Source: JACMLC01 sp963817025
GTDB taxonomy: Bacteria > Acidobacteriota > Blastocatellia > Pyrinomonadales > Pyrinomonadaceae
Reading direction: 5' to 3'
DNA length: 64,000 nt
NCBI GenBank assembly: GCA_963817025.1
Contig: CAWFML010000005.1
Coordinates: forward strand, 1,426,001-1,490,000
The translations under genes were made by a program, and so were the position numbers. The stretch's first letter is position 1. Each line of letters begins with the position of its first letter. The notes under the pieces were generated by a model. It was not told the origin of the DNA and made no database searches. It worked only from the letters and a program-made list of their open reading frames with translations. Positions 1 through 8,878 of the stretch are shown here, one piece after another.

Positions 1-1029
1 CATGGTCTTGATCTGCGAGACCAGCAGCGCAATCGAGCACGCCTGCATGATTAAAGAAAGTTTTAAAAGCCTGTGTCCCCACAAACGCGCCTGCTCGTTC
101 TGCTTTGAGAGATAAACGGCAAAAGCGACGATGACGCCGACGAGCAGGAGCACGGCTAAGACGAGCGTCCACCCCACATATGGAATGTCCACGCGAAGTG
201 GAATCGAGCGGCGCGAGTTTTGTCCTGTCAAAATAGTTGCCGCGCCGTATGTGCCCGTAAACAGCACGGAGAAGCGGCTGATAGACGCGATGACGGCGAT
301 GGAAAAGATGCTTGACCAGATTGCCATCGCCTCTGTCTTGACTCCGTCTTTCAAAAGATAGACGACCGCGATAGCAAAGCACACCAGAGCCACGCCGTAT
401 GACAATGAAGCTATGCCGACATGTATCGGTCGCCAGTAGGAATCAAGAATCGGCGGCAGGTCGATAAACTCGTTGCCGATAAATCGCGCCAGCAGCAGAA
501 TCAACGAAGCCAGGGGCAGCGAGACTGCGCCTAGAAAGCGAAAGTTCTTGCGGTGCGCGATGAGCAGCGTCGTAATGCCTGCGCCGAAGGCGAATGCCAG
601 ACTCAAGTCATAGAGGTTGGCAAAGGGAATATAGCGCCAGACCCACGGCATCTGTGCATCAGGATTACGGGAAAGGATGGCTAGCTCTCTGTCATAGGCC
701 GCGACCCAGCGCACGAGCCAGCTTGAGAGATTAAAGAAGACGCCGAAACTGGCCGTCCACAGCCCGACCTTCTGCGCCATCTCAGACGGGGCGTAAAGGT
801 TTGTCAGGTGAAAGACTGCCGCCGTCAGATAGCAGGCCAGAGCCAGCATCATCAATGCGCCGTCAGAGATGAATCTGTCGCCGCCCAATTCAAGGCGCAG
901 AAAACCCATCAATAACGATCCGGCGATGACCAGAATGGCCGGAAGAAAAGCGCGCAGCCCGGAGGCCGTCTCAGGATTGTTTGTAGCTTCTACTGTGTGC
1001 GGTATGGTTTGTGTTTGAGTTTGACTCAT
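1..1029 (-). CDS. ccsA: CcsA/ResC-type cytochrome c assembly protein (3' end cut by window)
   Basis: Partial gene whose ATG is at 1029 on the minus strand; 343 codons are open to the window edge, so the C-terminus lies outside. The protein is almost wholly hydrophobic, with at least six or seven membrane segments. A short region reading WRYIPFANLYDLSLAF resembles the 'SNLYE' region of CcsA, and SYWRPIHVGIASLSYG resembles the conserved 'W..LHV...SYA' segment. CcsA works with CcsB/ResB in System II to move haem across the membrane and attach it to apocytochromes c. The tryptophan-rich WWD haem motif would lie beyond the window edge. It sits 20 bp downstream of resB, so the two are very likely one operon. 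That fits a genome encoding an octahaem protein 15 kb away. Confidence 0.85.
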   Translation of the reverse strand, partial: MSQTQTQTIPHTVEATNNPETASGLRAFLPAILVIAGSLLMGFLRLELGGDRFISDGALMMLALACYLTAAVFHLTNLYAPSEMAQKVGLWTASFGVFFNLSSWLVRWVAAYDRELAILSRNPDAQMPWVWRYIPFANLYDLSLAFAFGAGITTLLIAHRKNFRFLGAVSLPLASLILLLARFIGNEFIDLPPILDSYWRPIHVGIASLSYGVALVCFAIAVVYLLKDGVKTEAMAIWSSIFSIAVIASISRFSVLFTGTYGAATILTGQNSRRSIPLRVDIPYVGWTLVLAVLLLVGVIVAFAVYLSKQNEQARLWGHRLLKLSLIMQACSIALLVSQIKTM

Positions 1030-1049
1030 GACTGCTGTGCCTCGCTCAT

Positions 1050-2558
1050 CTATCCGTAAATGGATTTGATTAATTTTTTGAAACGGTCTTCAAAGCCCAG
1101 CTTGTTGCGATTGGTGTTGCCGCCGATGACGACCTCAACGCCGCCGCTCTGGCTGTCTTCGATCATGGCCCAGACGCGTTGATGCGAGAAGAAGAAGACG
1201 GCTCCAAGCGTTCCGATGAGCATTGCGCCGCCGAGATAAAAAGGAATCTTGCCGGGGTCTTTCTGGATCGCCAGGACGTGCGCGTCCGGCACTTTTTCAA
1301 AATCCACAAGGCGATACTTGTAGCCGCCGACAGCCGCTCCGACGGGCGCGCCCTCCGGCAACTCCATTGCAAAAGCATAAGCTCTTTTGGCTTCGCCTGC
1401 GGGCGTCGTGAGCTTTAAGACCGCAGCCGGATTGTTATACTCTTCGCTCTGCGTATCGGGCCGCCCGCCCTGCCCGATGGTGAAATCCGGCAGAAAGTTT
1501 TCAAAATCTATCCGCGTTCCATCCGCAAGAGTTGCCGAGCCGTCGCGCGGGATTGAAATATCCTGCGTCGGCCCGCCGCCTTCAGGCGTCAGCCGGAGAG
1601 TGATGTTGCGTGCGCGTCCGAGAGAGATAAAGCTCGCCTGAAAAAATCTGTAGCCGCGATAGTCGTAAGGCTTGTTGAGATGAACCAGAGCTTCGCGCTC
1701 GCCTGTTTCGTCCTTAATCTTGATTCGCGTCAGCCAGTCAATCGTGTTGTTGGCCTGAATCGAGCCTTCCTTGCGAATCAGCTTCTGCTGGATGTCCGTG
1801 CAGGTCACGGTAAAAGGAAGCTGTAGGGGAACTCTTGTGACATCATCGAGATTGGTGACAAGCTGGGTCATCTCGTTAGTGGTCATTCCCGGAGCCAGCG
1901 GCATCTGCCCGTCGCGGCTGAACTGCGCCGTCATAAAGCCGCCGAAAAAAATGGTCAGCAGCGCGACATGCACTGCATACGCGCCGAGCCTGTTCCATGT
2001 CCCGCGCTCGGAAAAGACAAAGGTGCGCCCGCCCTTTTCTGTGACGGTCGTTTTAAAGCCAAGCTTGCGCGCAGCCTTGCTGATTCTCTCCGCCGCCGCG
2101 CTCTGCGTCTCGCCTTCGAGCATAAATTCCGAGTTCTGCTCCTGCCCTTTGAGCCAGTGCCTTGAGGCATCCAGCTTCTTGCGCGAGATAAAAGTCCATG
2201 CCTTCGGGAATCTATCAATCGAAGCCAGCACGATATTGAGCGAAAGCACGAGAAGCAGGGCGTTGAAATACCATGCGTGATAAATATCGAAAAAGCCGAG
2301 CGTTCTGCCGACCAGTTTTTGCGACGGCGTCAGCTCTGCGAAATATTTATCAAACCCGTCTACGTTCTGCTGCATGACCAGCATGCCGATCATGCTGGCG
2401 ATGACGAGCAGGATCAGCAGCGTCACGCCGAAGCGCACGGAGCTGAGAAAATTGAGCACGCGATTCAGTATCGGGACTTCGGGCTTCGCTGGCTTGGCCT
2501 TTGTTCCCGGCTGCGAAATAGCATTCGGAGCGGTCTTATTTTCTTCAATGGCAGACAT
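1050..2558 (-). CDS. resB: ResB-like cytochrome c biogenesis protein (System II, CcsB)
   Basis: A 502-aa protein of the ResB/CcsB family, partner of CcsA in System II cytochrome c maturation. Membrane segments are visible near residues 40-62, 95-115 and 193-215, followed by a large periplasmic domain and a last membrane segment near 440-462. That is the usual ResB topology. The ATG at 2558 is preferred over the TTG one codon upstream. The gene ends 20 bp before ccsA. The roughly 570 bp upstream are non-coding and should hold the operon promoter, but I could not define one. The size is slightly above the typical 400-450 aa because of a longer N-terminal cytoplasmic stretch rich in Pro and Lys. 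Confidence 0.88.
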   Translation of the reverse strand: MSAIEENKTAPNAISQPGTKAKPAKPEVPILNRVLNFLSSVRFGVTLLILLVIASMIGMLVMQQNVDGFDKYFAELTPSQKLVGRTLGFFDIYHAWYFNALLLVLSLNIVLASIDRFPKAWTFISRKKLDASRHWLKGQEQNSEFMLEGETQSAAAERISKAARKLGFKTTVTEKGGRTFVFSERGTWNRLGAYAVHVALLTIFFGGFMTAQFSRDGQMPLAPGMTTNEMTQLVTNLDDVTRVPLQLPFTVTCTDIQQKLIRKEGSIQANNTIDWLTRIKIKDETGEREALVHLNKPYDYRGYRFFQASFISLGRARNITLRLTPEGGGPTQDISIPRDGSATLADGTRIDFENFLPDFTIGQGGRPDTQSEEYNNPAAVLKLTTPAGEAKRAYAFAMELPEGAPVGAAVGGYKYRLVDFEKVPDAHVLAIQKDPGKIPFYLGGAMLIGTLGAVFFFSHQRVWAMIEDSQSGGVEVVIGGNTNRNKLGFEDRFKKLIKSIYG

Positions 2559-2848
2559 CAAATTTATTAGTGATTGAACAGAAAGTTATGACAGTGACCT
2601 TCGGAAAAATTCGGACAAATCACACCGTCGCCGAAAATCATGTTTCGAGAGTCACATCATAGCCGAGCATGTGACATTTTGTCACCCGAACTCTCTCTGC
2701 ACCTGATTGATATGGTACGGATAAGTCACATGCGCTTCTTCTGCTTCGTTAGACGCGCCAGACTTCAATCCTGAAAGTTTAAATATTTCAGAGAGTCATT
2801 TTTACGTGGGACGTGGCCTTTGCGGGAGAATCCTGCTCTGTTGCGGCT

Positions 2849-2975
2849 TTGCCTACAAACCCCTTCTTGCCCACAAACTGCTTAACCTTGCCTATAAAGT
2901 CTTGCGGTGAGAATGCTTGGGTAGTCTCATTTCTGCTGCATGGTAACTTGCCGCACCCCGGTTTTGCCTCAAAAG
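2849..2975 (+). repeat. Cluster of iteron-like words, consensus TTGCCYAYAAA (left cluster)
   Basis: Near-identical 12-mers start at 2849 (TTGCCTACAAAC), 2867 (TTGCCCACAAAC) and 2888 (TTGCCTATAAAG), with a weaker one at 2964 (TTGCCTCAAAAG). Spacing is 18 and 21 bp for the first three, about two helical turns. The same word recurs at 3636-3878. Together they surround the small secreted-protein gene. The rest of 2562-3131 holds no convincing gene apart from the hairpin at 3046-3087. Confidence 0.6.
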
Positions 2976-3045
2976 GGCCGGATTCTTAAGCACTATTGAG
3001 GCAGGCGGGAAACTTTTGGGGCAGCGTTGGTAGAGCGGAAGGTAA

Positions 3046-3087
3046 AGAGCACGGGGCGGTACTGTCTAAGCTACCGCCCCGTGCTCT
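3046..3087. terminator. Perfect 16-bp stem hairpin, probable bidirectional terminator
   Basis: AGAGCACGGGGCGGTA pairs perfectly with TACCGCCCCGTGCTCT around a 10-nt loop and is flanked by AT-rich sequence. It lies 45 bp beyond the stop of the minus-strand secreted-protein gene, so it probably terminates that transcript. The flanking T-tract is weak, so it could instead be a REP-like hairpin. Confidence 0.6.
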
Positions 3088-3131
3088 AATTAAGTTAGGG
3101 CAACTGTAGGTGTGCCGCAGCGGCCTGCTCC

Positions 3132-3479
3132 TTAATCAGCATCGCCGCAGAAGGCCACCGTCTCGGCGTTGCCCGTCGCGCCGTTACTGTCGGTCACTAA
3201 CAGGTAAACCATCACATGGGTGTAAGGTGGCCCGCAGGGGACGATTGCAAAGCCGCTAGGTTCAGCGATTCGAGACGCCTGTGGCGTAAACTGGTAAGTG
3301 TAGACGCCCGTGCCGCCACTCACAGTGAAGTGACATTCCAGACGTTGATGCCCCAGGGATATGCAATACATCCCGGCATCCAGTGTTGTGCGCGCCGCGC
3401 CGCGTTTGACGGGGACGGTCAGAAGCACGACGGCAACGACGATGGTAAGTGCGAGTGTCAGAATCCGTTTATTTGACAT
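3132..3479 (-). CDS. Small secreted protein of unknown function
   Basis: A 115-aa protein with a clear N-terminal signal peptide: positively charged MSNKR, then a hydrophobic core to about residue 23, with probable cleavage near residues 28-30. The mature part of about 85 aa has four cysteines (in CISLG, LECHF, VPCGPP and AFCGD) that could form two disulfides, and a GGTGVYTYQFT stretch typical of beta-rich Ig- or PKD-like folds. The start is well supported: GGAGG lies six bases upstream of the ATG. I do not recognise the family. The gene stands alone between a strong hairpin downstream and iteron-like words on both sides. Its GC and codon use look lower than the neighbours, so acquisition is possible. 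Confidence 0.65.
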   Translation of the reverse strand: MSNKRILTLALTIVVAVVLLTVPVKRGAARTTLDAGMYCISLGHQRLECHFTVSGGTGVYTYQFTPQASRIAEPSGFAIVPCGPPYTHVMVYLLVTDSNGATGNAETVAFCGDAD

Positions 3480-3623
3480 TGTGAGCCTCCTTCGCTAAGT
3501 GGACATAGGCCAGTGGGGCTAGAGGGCTTAGCATTTGATAAGGGGAACGCGGGAAGGGTACACTTAGACGGGTAGGGTGTCAACGGCTACAAGAGAAGAA
3601 GCGGTGGAGAGGCACGCAGTTAG

Positions 3624-3770
3624 AACATAAAGGCGTTGCCTAAAAACCCCCTACTTGCCCAAAAACTCAACGAGGCACTTTGTAAGGTTCTCTGCCACAA
3701 CATCTGTTGCTTGATTCAAGCGATGTATGAATTGAATCTGAAGCCGAAATTCTATGCCGAAGTGGCGTAA
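3624..3770 (+). pseudogene. Remnant of an IS transposase C-terminus
   Basis: An open frame from just after the TAG at 3621 to the TAA at 3768-3770 reads ...NEALCKVLCHNICCLIQAMYE... and ends LKPKFYAEVA. The pattern 'NE.L.K.LCHN.C.LIQ..YELG..P.F' is characteristic of the last 45 residues of DDE transposases of IS4/IS5/IS1182-type elements. No upstream catalytic portion is present, so this is a decayed 3' fragment. A terminator-like hairpin follows directly, as is common at the end of such genes. Recognition is from memory of the family pattern, not from a search. Confidence 0.6.
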
Positions 3771-3878
3771 GAGGAAAGCCCCGCTCGCATTGAACGGGGC
3801 TTTCTCGCGCTCACTAGTTGCCTATAAACTTTTCAAGCTGCCTACAAAGTGCTTAAAGTTATAGAGGTTTGTAGGCAA
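3636..3878. repeat. Iteron-like words TTGCCYAYAAA (right cluster)
   Basis: Copies start at 3636 (TTGCCTAAAAAC), 3655 (TTGCCCAAAAAC), 3818 (TTGCCTATAAAC) and 3838 (CTGCCTACAAAG), and one is inverted at 3867-3878 (GTTTGTAGGCAA). Paired copies are 19 and 20 bp apart. The first pair lies inside the transposase remnant. Blocks 2849-2886 and 3636-3673 resemble each other over nearly 40 bp, suggesting one ancestral repeat. The rest of 3480-4087 shows no other gene. Confidence 0.55.
3774..3804 (+). terminator. Terminator-like hairpin after the transposase remnant
   Basis: GAAAGCCCCG pairs with CGGGGCTTTC across an 11-nt loop, followed by TC-rich sequence. It lies 4 bp after the TAA of the transposase remnant. 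Confidence 0.6.
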
Positions 3879-4087
3879 AGCCCTCTGTTGCTCACTCAAT
3901 TCACGATTAACGAATCATCAACTTCAACTCGACCCAATACCTTTCCGCGCGCTCGATTGGCTTGCCGCTTTGAATGATTTCAGCTAAAAGAATGATGAAC
4001 AAAACGACAGTCCGTGTGATTATCTCTGAAGCGCTTTTCCATGCTCCATCTATTCAACTTATGTTTACGAAATAAGCTTTGATAAAA

Positions 4088-4801
4088 ATGGCCGAGACCG
4101 CCGCCAGCATTCCTCGAACAAAACAATTGACGAAACGCGAGATGATTCTGCGCTCGGTCTTGACCATTTGTTTTGCGCTCGCGTTGCTGGTCGGCTATCG
4201 CTTGAGCGGGCTGGCGCAGTTTGTCACGCCGGAAAATTTGCATGAGCTGCGATTTAATTTCTGGGCACCAGTCCTGATTATCCTTGCGATGGCGGCAGCA
4301 TGGGCTTTTGCACTTCCGGCCTCGGCCTTTCTGTTTATCACGCCGCTCGTTTTCCCGCCGCACTGGTCTGCGCTGATTACGACTGCGGGCTGCGCGCTCG
4401 GCACGACTATCGGCTATCTGGTCGCGCGTTTTGTCGGCGGAGCATGGGTCGAAAGATTCCGCGACGGACGCCTGCATCGTTTTCTGACGCGCCATTCGAG
4501 CTTCATGGTATTGTTTGCCATACGCTTGACGCCGTCGAGTCCGCACGGCTTTATCAATTACGGCGCGGGGCTGGCACAGATTCCGCTCGCGCGTTTCGTG
4601 CTGGCGACGACCCTTGCGATGGCACTTAAATCATACGTCTATGCAGAAGCAGTGCATCAGACCGTCGGCGCAAAATCGCTCTTTGATGCGCTGACGCCGA
4701 AGACCGTGCTCTCGCTCTTTGCCGTCGCGCTGCTTGCCATCGCAGGCCACATACTCCACAGGCGTTATCTGAAAAAGGATGCGAGTATAAGCGCAGAATA
4801 A
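4088..4801 (+). CDS. VTT/TVP38-TMEM64 family membrane protein
   Basis: A 237-aa integral membrane protein of the TVP38/TMEM64 (VTT, SNARE-associated) family, related to DedA. There is a membrane helix near residues 25-42, then the VTT core at about 55-180, including GTTIGYLVARFVGG and the conserved FAIRLTPSSPHGFINYGAGL segment (family pattern 'R..P..P....N...G'). A last helix lies near 205-222. These proteins act in lipid or undecaprenyl-phosphate handling; the exact substrate here is unknown. The ATG at 4088 is preferred over a TTG three codons upstream. It ends 22 bp before the chelatase ATPase gene on the same strand, so it probably heads that operon. A functional link to the chelatase is not obvious. 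Confidence 0.82.
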   Translation: MAETAASIPRTKQLTKREMILRSVLTICFALALLVGYRLSGLAQFVTPENLHELRFNFWAPVLIILAMAAAWAFALPASAFLFITPLVFPPHWSALITTAGCALGTTIGYLVARFVGGAWVERFRDGRLHRFLTRHSSFMVLFAIRLTPSSPHGFINYGAGLAQIPLARFVLATTLAMALKSYVYAEAVHQTVGAKSLFDALTPKTVLSLFAVALLAIAGHILHRRYLKKDASISAE

Positions 4802-4823
4802 TGATTGTGACTTTAAGTAAAAG

Positions 4824-6956
4824 ATGACGAGACGCGCCCATACGATGAAACAGAGCCACGCCGCGCCGCGCCGCACAGCGCAACCCGGCTATCCTTTTAC
4901 GAGCATCGTCGGGCAGGAAGAGATGAAGCTGGCGCTGCTCTTGAATGTCATTGATCCATTGATTGGCGGCGTGCTGATAATGGGCCATCGCGGCACCGGC
5001 AAATCCACAGCCGTGCGTGCGCTGGCAGATTTGCTGCCGACGATTTGGAGAGTGTGCGGCTGTCTTTTTGCCTGCGACCCGGCAGATGAAGAGAGCCTGT
5101 GCGACGATTGCTACGCACAATTACAGGCCGCCGGAAAGCTTGCGCGCGAGAGGTCGCGTGTGCCAGTCGTTGATCTCCCGCTCGGCGCGACGGAAGACCG
5201 CGTGTGCGGCACGATTAATATCGAACAGGCTCTGAAGTCAGGCGTCAAAGCTTTCGACCCCGGCCTGCTGGCGCGTGCCAATCGCGGCTTTCTGTACGTG
5301 GATGAGGTCAACCTCCTTGAAGACCATCTGGTGGACTTGCTGCTCGACGTAGCCGTCACAGGACGCAACGCGGTCGAGCGCGAAGGCATCTCGCTGGAAC
5401 ATCCGGCAAGATTCGTCCTCGTCGGCTCAGGCAATCCTGAAGAAGGGGAACTGCGCCCGCAACTTCTCGACCGCTTCGGTCTCTACGCGGAAGTCGTCAC
5501 GGTCGAAGACCTTGAGGAGCGTGTCAGAATAGTTGAGTTGCGAGAAGAGTTTGAGCGCGACCCCGCGAGCTTTCGCGCAAAGGTTGAAGCGGAGCAGCAA
5601 GCCCTGCGTCGAAAACTTTCGCGCGCACAAAAGCTCTTGCCTCAGGTCACGCTTTCAAAAGAGCTACTGCGCGGCATCGCCTCACTCTGCCTGCAACTAC
5701 GGATTGACGGTCACAGGGGAGAGCTAACGCTTGCGCGTGCGGCCCGCGCGCTGGCAGCCTTTGAAGGCCGCCGCAAAGCCAGCGAAGAAGATGTGCGCCG
5801 CGTGGCCTCTCTCTCTTTGCGGCATCGCCTCAGGCGCGAGCCGCTCGAACCCACAGGCGGCGGCGCGCGTATTGAACAGGTGCTGGAAAAATCTTTTTCG
5901 CAGGCTGAAGCACATAACAAACCGGAGCATCAAGCCGCGCCATCTGATTCGGAGCTTAAATCGAGCGATAATCGGGCAGGGCAGAGCAATGGGCAGCACG
6001 AAAACGGGATGCCACCGCAGGGCAAATATCCCGAAAGACCTTCGCCCATGCCTCTTGACGCACATCTGCCCGCAGAAGCTCTCAAACAAAACTCTGCTCC
6101 ATCGCCAACATCTCAAACACGAAAACAGTCATCACGACAGCAGCGCGACACAAAGCATCAATCAACAAGCTCCACGCGCGGGCGATACACGCGAGCCGTC
6201 ATCCAACAATCTGAGGGCGCAAAAATCGCACTCGACGCCACGCTTCGCGCCGCCGCCCTCAATCAACATCAAGCTAATGGAGCACACACGATTGCTCGCA
6301 CACGCTCTACGCCATTCGTTTTAAAATCTGACTCGCTGCGCTTCAAAAAATTCAAACGCAAAGCGGGCACGCTCTTCATACTGGCGATTGACACGTCCGG
6401 CAGCATGGCCCTGAATCGCATAGAGCGCGCAAAGGGAGCGCTGGTGTGGCTGCTCAACAAATCTTATATTCGCCGCGACCGCGTAGCCCTCGTCAGCTTT
6501 CGCGGACAAAACGCGGAAGAGCTGTTGCCGCCCTCGCAAAGCATGTCACGCGCGCATCGCCTGATTGACGAAATGCCTATGGGCGGCCCGACTCCTCTGG
6601 CTTCGGCGCTCGCCTGCGCGCACGGCATCGCAAGGCGCGCAACGCGGCAGGGAACTGAACGCATCGCGCTTTTGTTATTCACAGACGGGCGACCCAACGT
6701 GACGTTGCGCGCCGGTGAGACGACGGGCAAAGCTTCAGGCAAACGCGGTTTGATGAACGAGCTTCATTATCTGGGCGCGGCTTTGATGGAAGCAGATGTT
6801 AAGATAACTTTGATTGACACGCAGAATCGCTTTACTTCCGGCGGCGAAGCGCAAAGACTGGCAGAGCATCTCGGCGCGAGTTACGTTTATCTCTCTTCTA
6901 CAAGTAAGATTGATGAAGTGTTGTCGAGAACATCTGTTCCCCTTCATCCTAGTTGA
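4824..6956 (+). CDS. Fused BchI-BchD-type magnesium/cobalt chelatase ATPase subunit
   Basis: A 710-aa AAA+ / von Willebrand A fusion. The N-terminal BchI-like module (about residues 20-350) has Walker A GHRGTGKST near residue 54, a cysteine-containing insert (VCGCLFACDPADEE...LCDDC) typical of BchI, and Walker B FLYVDEVNLL. A low-complexity Gln/Ser/His linker (about 370-500) leads to a BchD-like VWA domain with a complete MIDAS: DTSGS, the Thr in GGPTPLAS and the Asp in FTDGRPN. In Mg-chelatase, I hexamers hydrolyse ATP and D docks them on the porphyrin-binding H subunit. One chain appears to supply both roles. Fused proteins of this type are also annotated as cobaltochelatase subunits, but the adjacent BchH halves favour Mg-chelatase. 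No separate bchI is seen. It lies 27 bp before bchH-C. Neither candidate start (4824 or 4845) has a strong Shine-Dalgarno sequence. Confidence 0.88.
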   Translation: MTRRAHTMKQSHAAPRRTAQPGYPFTSIVGQEEMKLALLLNVIDPLIGGVLIMGHRGTGKSTAVRALADLLPTIWRVCGCLFACDPADEESLCDDCYAQLQAAGKLARERSRVPVVDLPLGATEDRVCGTINIEQALKSGVKAFDPGLLARANRGFLYVDEVNLLEDHLVDLLLDVAVTGRNAVEREGISLEHPARFVLVGSGNPEEGELRPQLLDRFGLYAEVVTVEDLEERVRIVELREEFERDPASFRAKVEAEQQALRRKLSRAQKLLPQVTLSKELLRGIASLCLQLRIDGHRGELTLARAARALAAFEGRRKASEEDVRRVASLSLRHRLRREPLEPTGGGARIEQVLEKSFSQAEAHNKPEHQAAPSDSELKSSDNRAGQSNGQHENGMPPQGKYPERPSPMPLDAHLPAEALKQNSAPSPTSQTRKQSSRQQRDTKHQSTSSTRGRYTRAVIQQSEGAKIALDATLRAAALNQHQANGAHTIARTRSTPFVLKSDSLRFKKFKRKAGTLFILAIDTSGSMALNRIERAKGALVWLLNKSYIRRDRVALVSFRGQNAEELLPPSQSMSRAHRLIDEMPMGGPTPLASALACAHGIARRATRQGTERIALLLFTDGRPNVTLRAGETTGKASGKRGLMNELHYLGAALMEADVKITLIDTQNRFTSGGEAQRLAEHLGASYVYLSSTSKIDEVLSRTSVPLHPS

Positions 6957-6983
6957 AGCTCCTTTGCGGGAAACTTGCCTTTT

Positions 6984-8741
6984 ATGTCTGAGACCGAGAC
7001 ATCCAGAACAGCATCGCTCTCAAGTGAAGCGCGCGACCGCCGCGTGCTTGAACTGTATGAGCAGGTGCTGGAAATCGAGCAGCGTTTGATTCCGACGGGC
7101 TTGCATGTCTTCGGTCGCGCGCCAGAACAACCCGCGCACGCAGACATGCTCCGCATGGTCGCCTCTTTTGAAAGACCCGAAGCCAATGCACGCGCCCTCA
7201 CAGACCTCGTGGCGGAAGGCTTAGCGTTTCCCCGCTATGTCAAATTACTGGCAGGCAGCAAATCGAATGAATCATCTTTGCGCCAGCGCGAGAAAGTTGA
7301 TTCAATCGTCTGCGAGGCTATCAAGCTGTTCATCAAGCAAGGAAAGCTTGCGGCTATCGCGTGGTTGGAAAGAGCGGCGAGCGTCTCGCCTGAACAGTCA
7401 CGGGCGGTCTTTGACCTGCTGGAAAAATTATCCGCGCAACTCGAAACCAATACGGAATTGGACGCGCTCACACGCTCGCTACGCGGCGAGTATATAGAAC
7501 CCGGCCCCGGCGCGGACATCGTGCAGAATCCCGCAATCCTTCCGACGGGCCGCAACACGCACGCGATTAATCCTTACACAGTGCCTTCGGAGATCGCTTT
7601 CACGCGCGCCGAACGCGTAGTCCAAACGCTGCTTGAACGCCACCGCGCGGAGCATGGCAGATGGCCGCGCGCAATGGCCCTTGTGCTATGGGGACTCGAC
7701 AATATCAAGACGCAGGGCGAGGGCGTCGCGCAGGCTTTATGGCTCATGGGCGTGCGCCCTTTGCGCGATTCGATGAACCGCGCGACGGATGTCGAAATCA
7801 TCCCGCTCGAAAAATTGAATCGCCCGCGCATAGATGTCGTGATGACCGTCTCAGGAATTTTCCGCGACCTCTTTGGCGCGACGATGGGCCTGCTGGATAA
7901 AGCAGTCCGCAAGGTGGCCGCGCTCGAAGAGCCTGCGGAGATGAACTACCTGCGCCATAACGTGCAGGAGCAGATGAGCGTAGACCTTTGCGGTTTTGAC
8001 GAAGCGGCGACGCGTGTCTTCTCGAACGCGCCCGGCAACTATGGCACGAACGTCAACTTTATGGTTATGGATTCGCAGTGGGAAAATTCCGAAACGCTCG
8101 GAGAGCTTTTCGTGACGCGCAAGTGTTTCGCCTACGGGCGAGACGCTGCCGGGATGGCGATAGAGGGGCGCGAGGCACGCCGGAGCATGGATCGCGCTCT
8201 CGCACGCGTCGAGGCTGCGTATCAGAACATAGACACTTTTGAAATCGGCATCACGGATGTGGATCATTACTTTGAATATCTCGGCGGCATCACAAAGGCC
8301 GTAGAGCAGCGCGCGCAGGCGAGACCTGCCGTCTATCTTTCCGACACGCTTTCGCCGGATGCAAAAGTGCGCTCGCTCGAAGAGACCGTGCGGCTTGAGA
8401 CGCGCACCAAGACGCTGAATCCGAAATGGTACGAAGGCATGCTCAAACACGGCCATCGCGGCGTCGCTGAAATCGAGAGCCATGTCGCCAACACTTTCGG
8501 CTGGAGCGCGACCGCAGATGCCGTTGACGATTGGGTCTACACGGAAGTGGCGAAAACATTCGTGCTTGATGAAGAGATGCTCAAACGCCTCAGCCACCTG
8601 AACCCACATTCCGCGCGCTCGCTTGTCGCACGTCTGCTGGAAGCAGAGGGGCGCGGCTTCTGGGATGTCGAAACAGAGATGCTCAGTCGCCTGCGCGAGA
8701 TTTTCGCTGGCTTGGAAGACCAGCTCGAAGGTGTTGCCTGA
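6984..8741 (+). CDS. bchH: Magnesium chelatase subunit H, C-terminal half (split BchH)
   Basis: A 585-aa protein matching the C-terminal half of BchH/ChlH. It opens with a short linker and then LEIEQRLIPTGLHVFGRAP, the segment that in full-length BchH follows 'ENAG.YK...'. Diagnostic stretches are YIEPGPGADIVQNP (about 172), ILPTGRNTHAINP, LVLWGLDNIKTQGEG (about 232), and GVRPLRDS followed by PRIDVVMTVSGIFRDLF. BchH is the porphyrin-binding catalytic subunit that inserts Mg2+ into protoporphyrin IX. No conserved part of this half looks missing. The matching N-terminal half is a separate gene 0.8 kb downstream (9535-11784), so the order is reversed. ATG 6984 is preferred over the TTG at 6975. 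It lies 27 bp after the fused ATPase gene and is very likely co-transcribed with it. Confidence 0.9.
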   Translation: MSETETSRTASLSSEARDRRVLELYEQVLEIEQRLIPTGLHVFGRAPEQPAHADMLRMVASFERPEANARALTDLVAEGLAFPRYVKLLAGSKSNESSLRQREKVDSIVCEAIKLFIKQGKLAAIAWLERAASVSPEQSRAVFDLLEKLSAQLETNTELDALTRSLRGEYIEPGPGADIVQNPAILPTGRNTHAINPYTVPSEIAFTRAERVVQTLLERHRAEHGRWPRAMALVLWGLDNIKTQGEGVAQALWLMGVRPLRDSMNRATDVEIIPLEKLNRPRIDVVMTVSGIFRDLFGATMGLLDKAVRKVAALEEPAEMNYLRHNVQEQMSVDLCGFDEAATRVFSNAPGNYGTNVNFMVMDSQWENSETLGELFVTRKCFAYGRDAAGMAIEGREARRSMDRALARVEAAYQNIDTFEIGITDVDHYFEYLGGITKAVEQRAQARPAVYLSDTLSPDAKVRSLEETVRLETRTKTLNPKWYEGMLKHGHRGVAEIESHVANTFGWSATADAVDDWVYTEVAKTFVLDEEMLKRLSHLNPHSARSLVARLLEAEGRGFWDVETEMLSRLREIFAGLEDQLEGVA

Positions 8742-8878
8742 CAAATAGGTTCTATGTTTCGCACAGCGAGCAAAAATAGGCGCGTGCCAGAGCAGAGAAC
8801 CGTACACCGTTTTGATGGAATGAGACACAATCCCCGGATTTATTTAGAATGCAGGAATCTTACGAAGGAGTTAACTTC

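Noticed and set aside
7851..8828. 325-codon minus-strand open frame
   Set aside because: Shadow of bchH-C, whose conserved motifs are clear on the plus strand.
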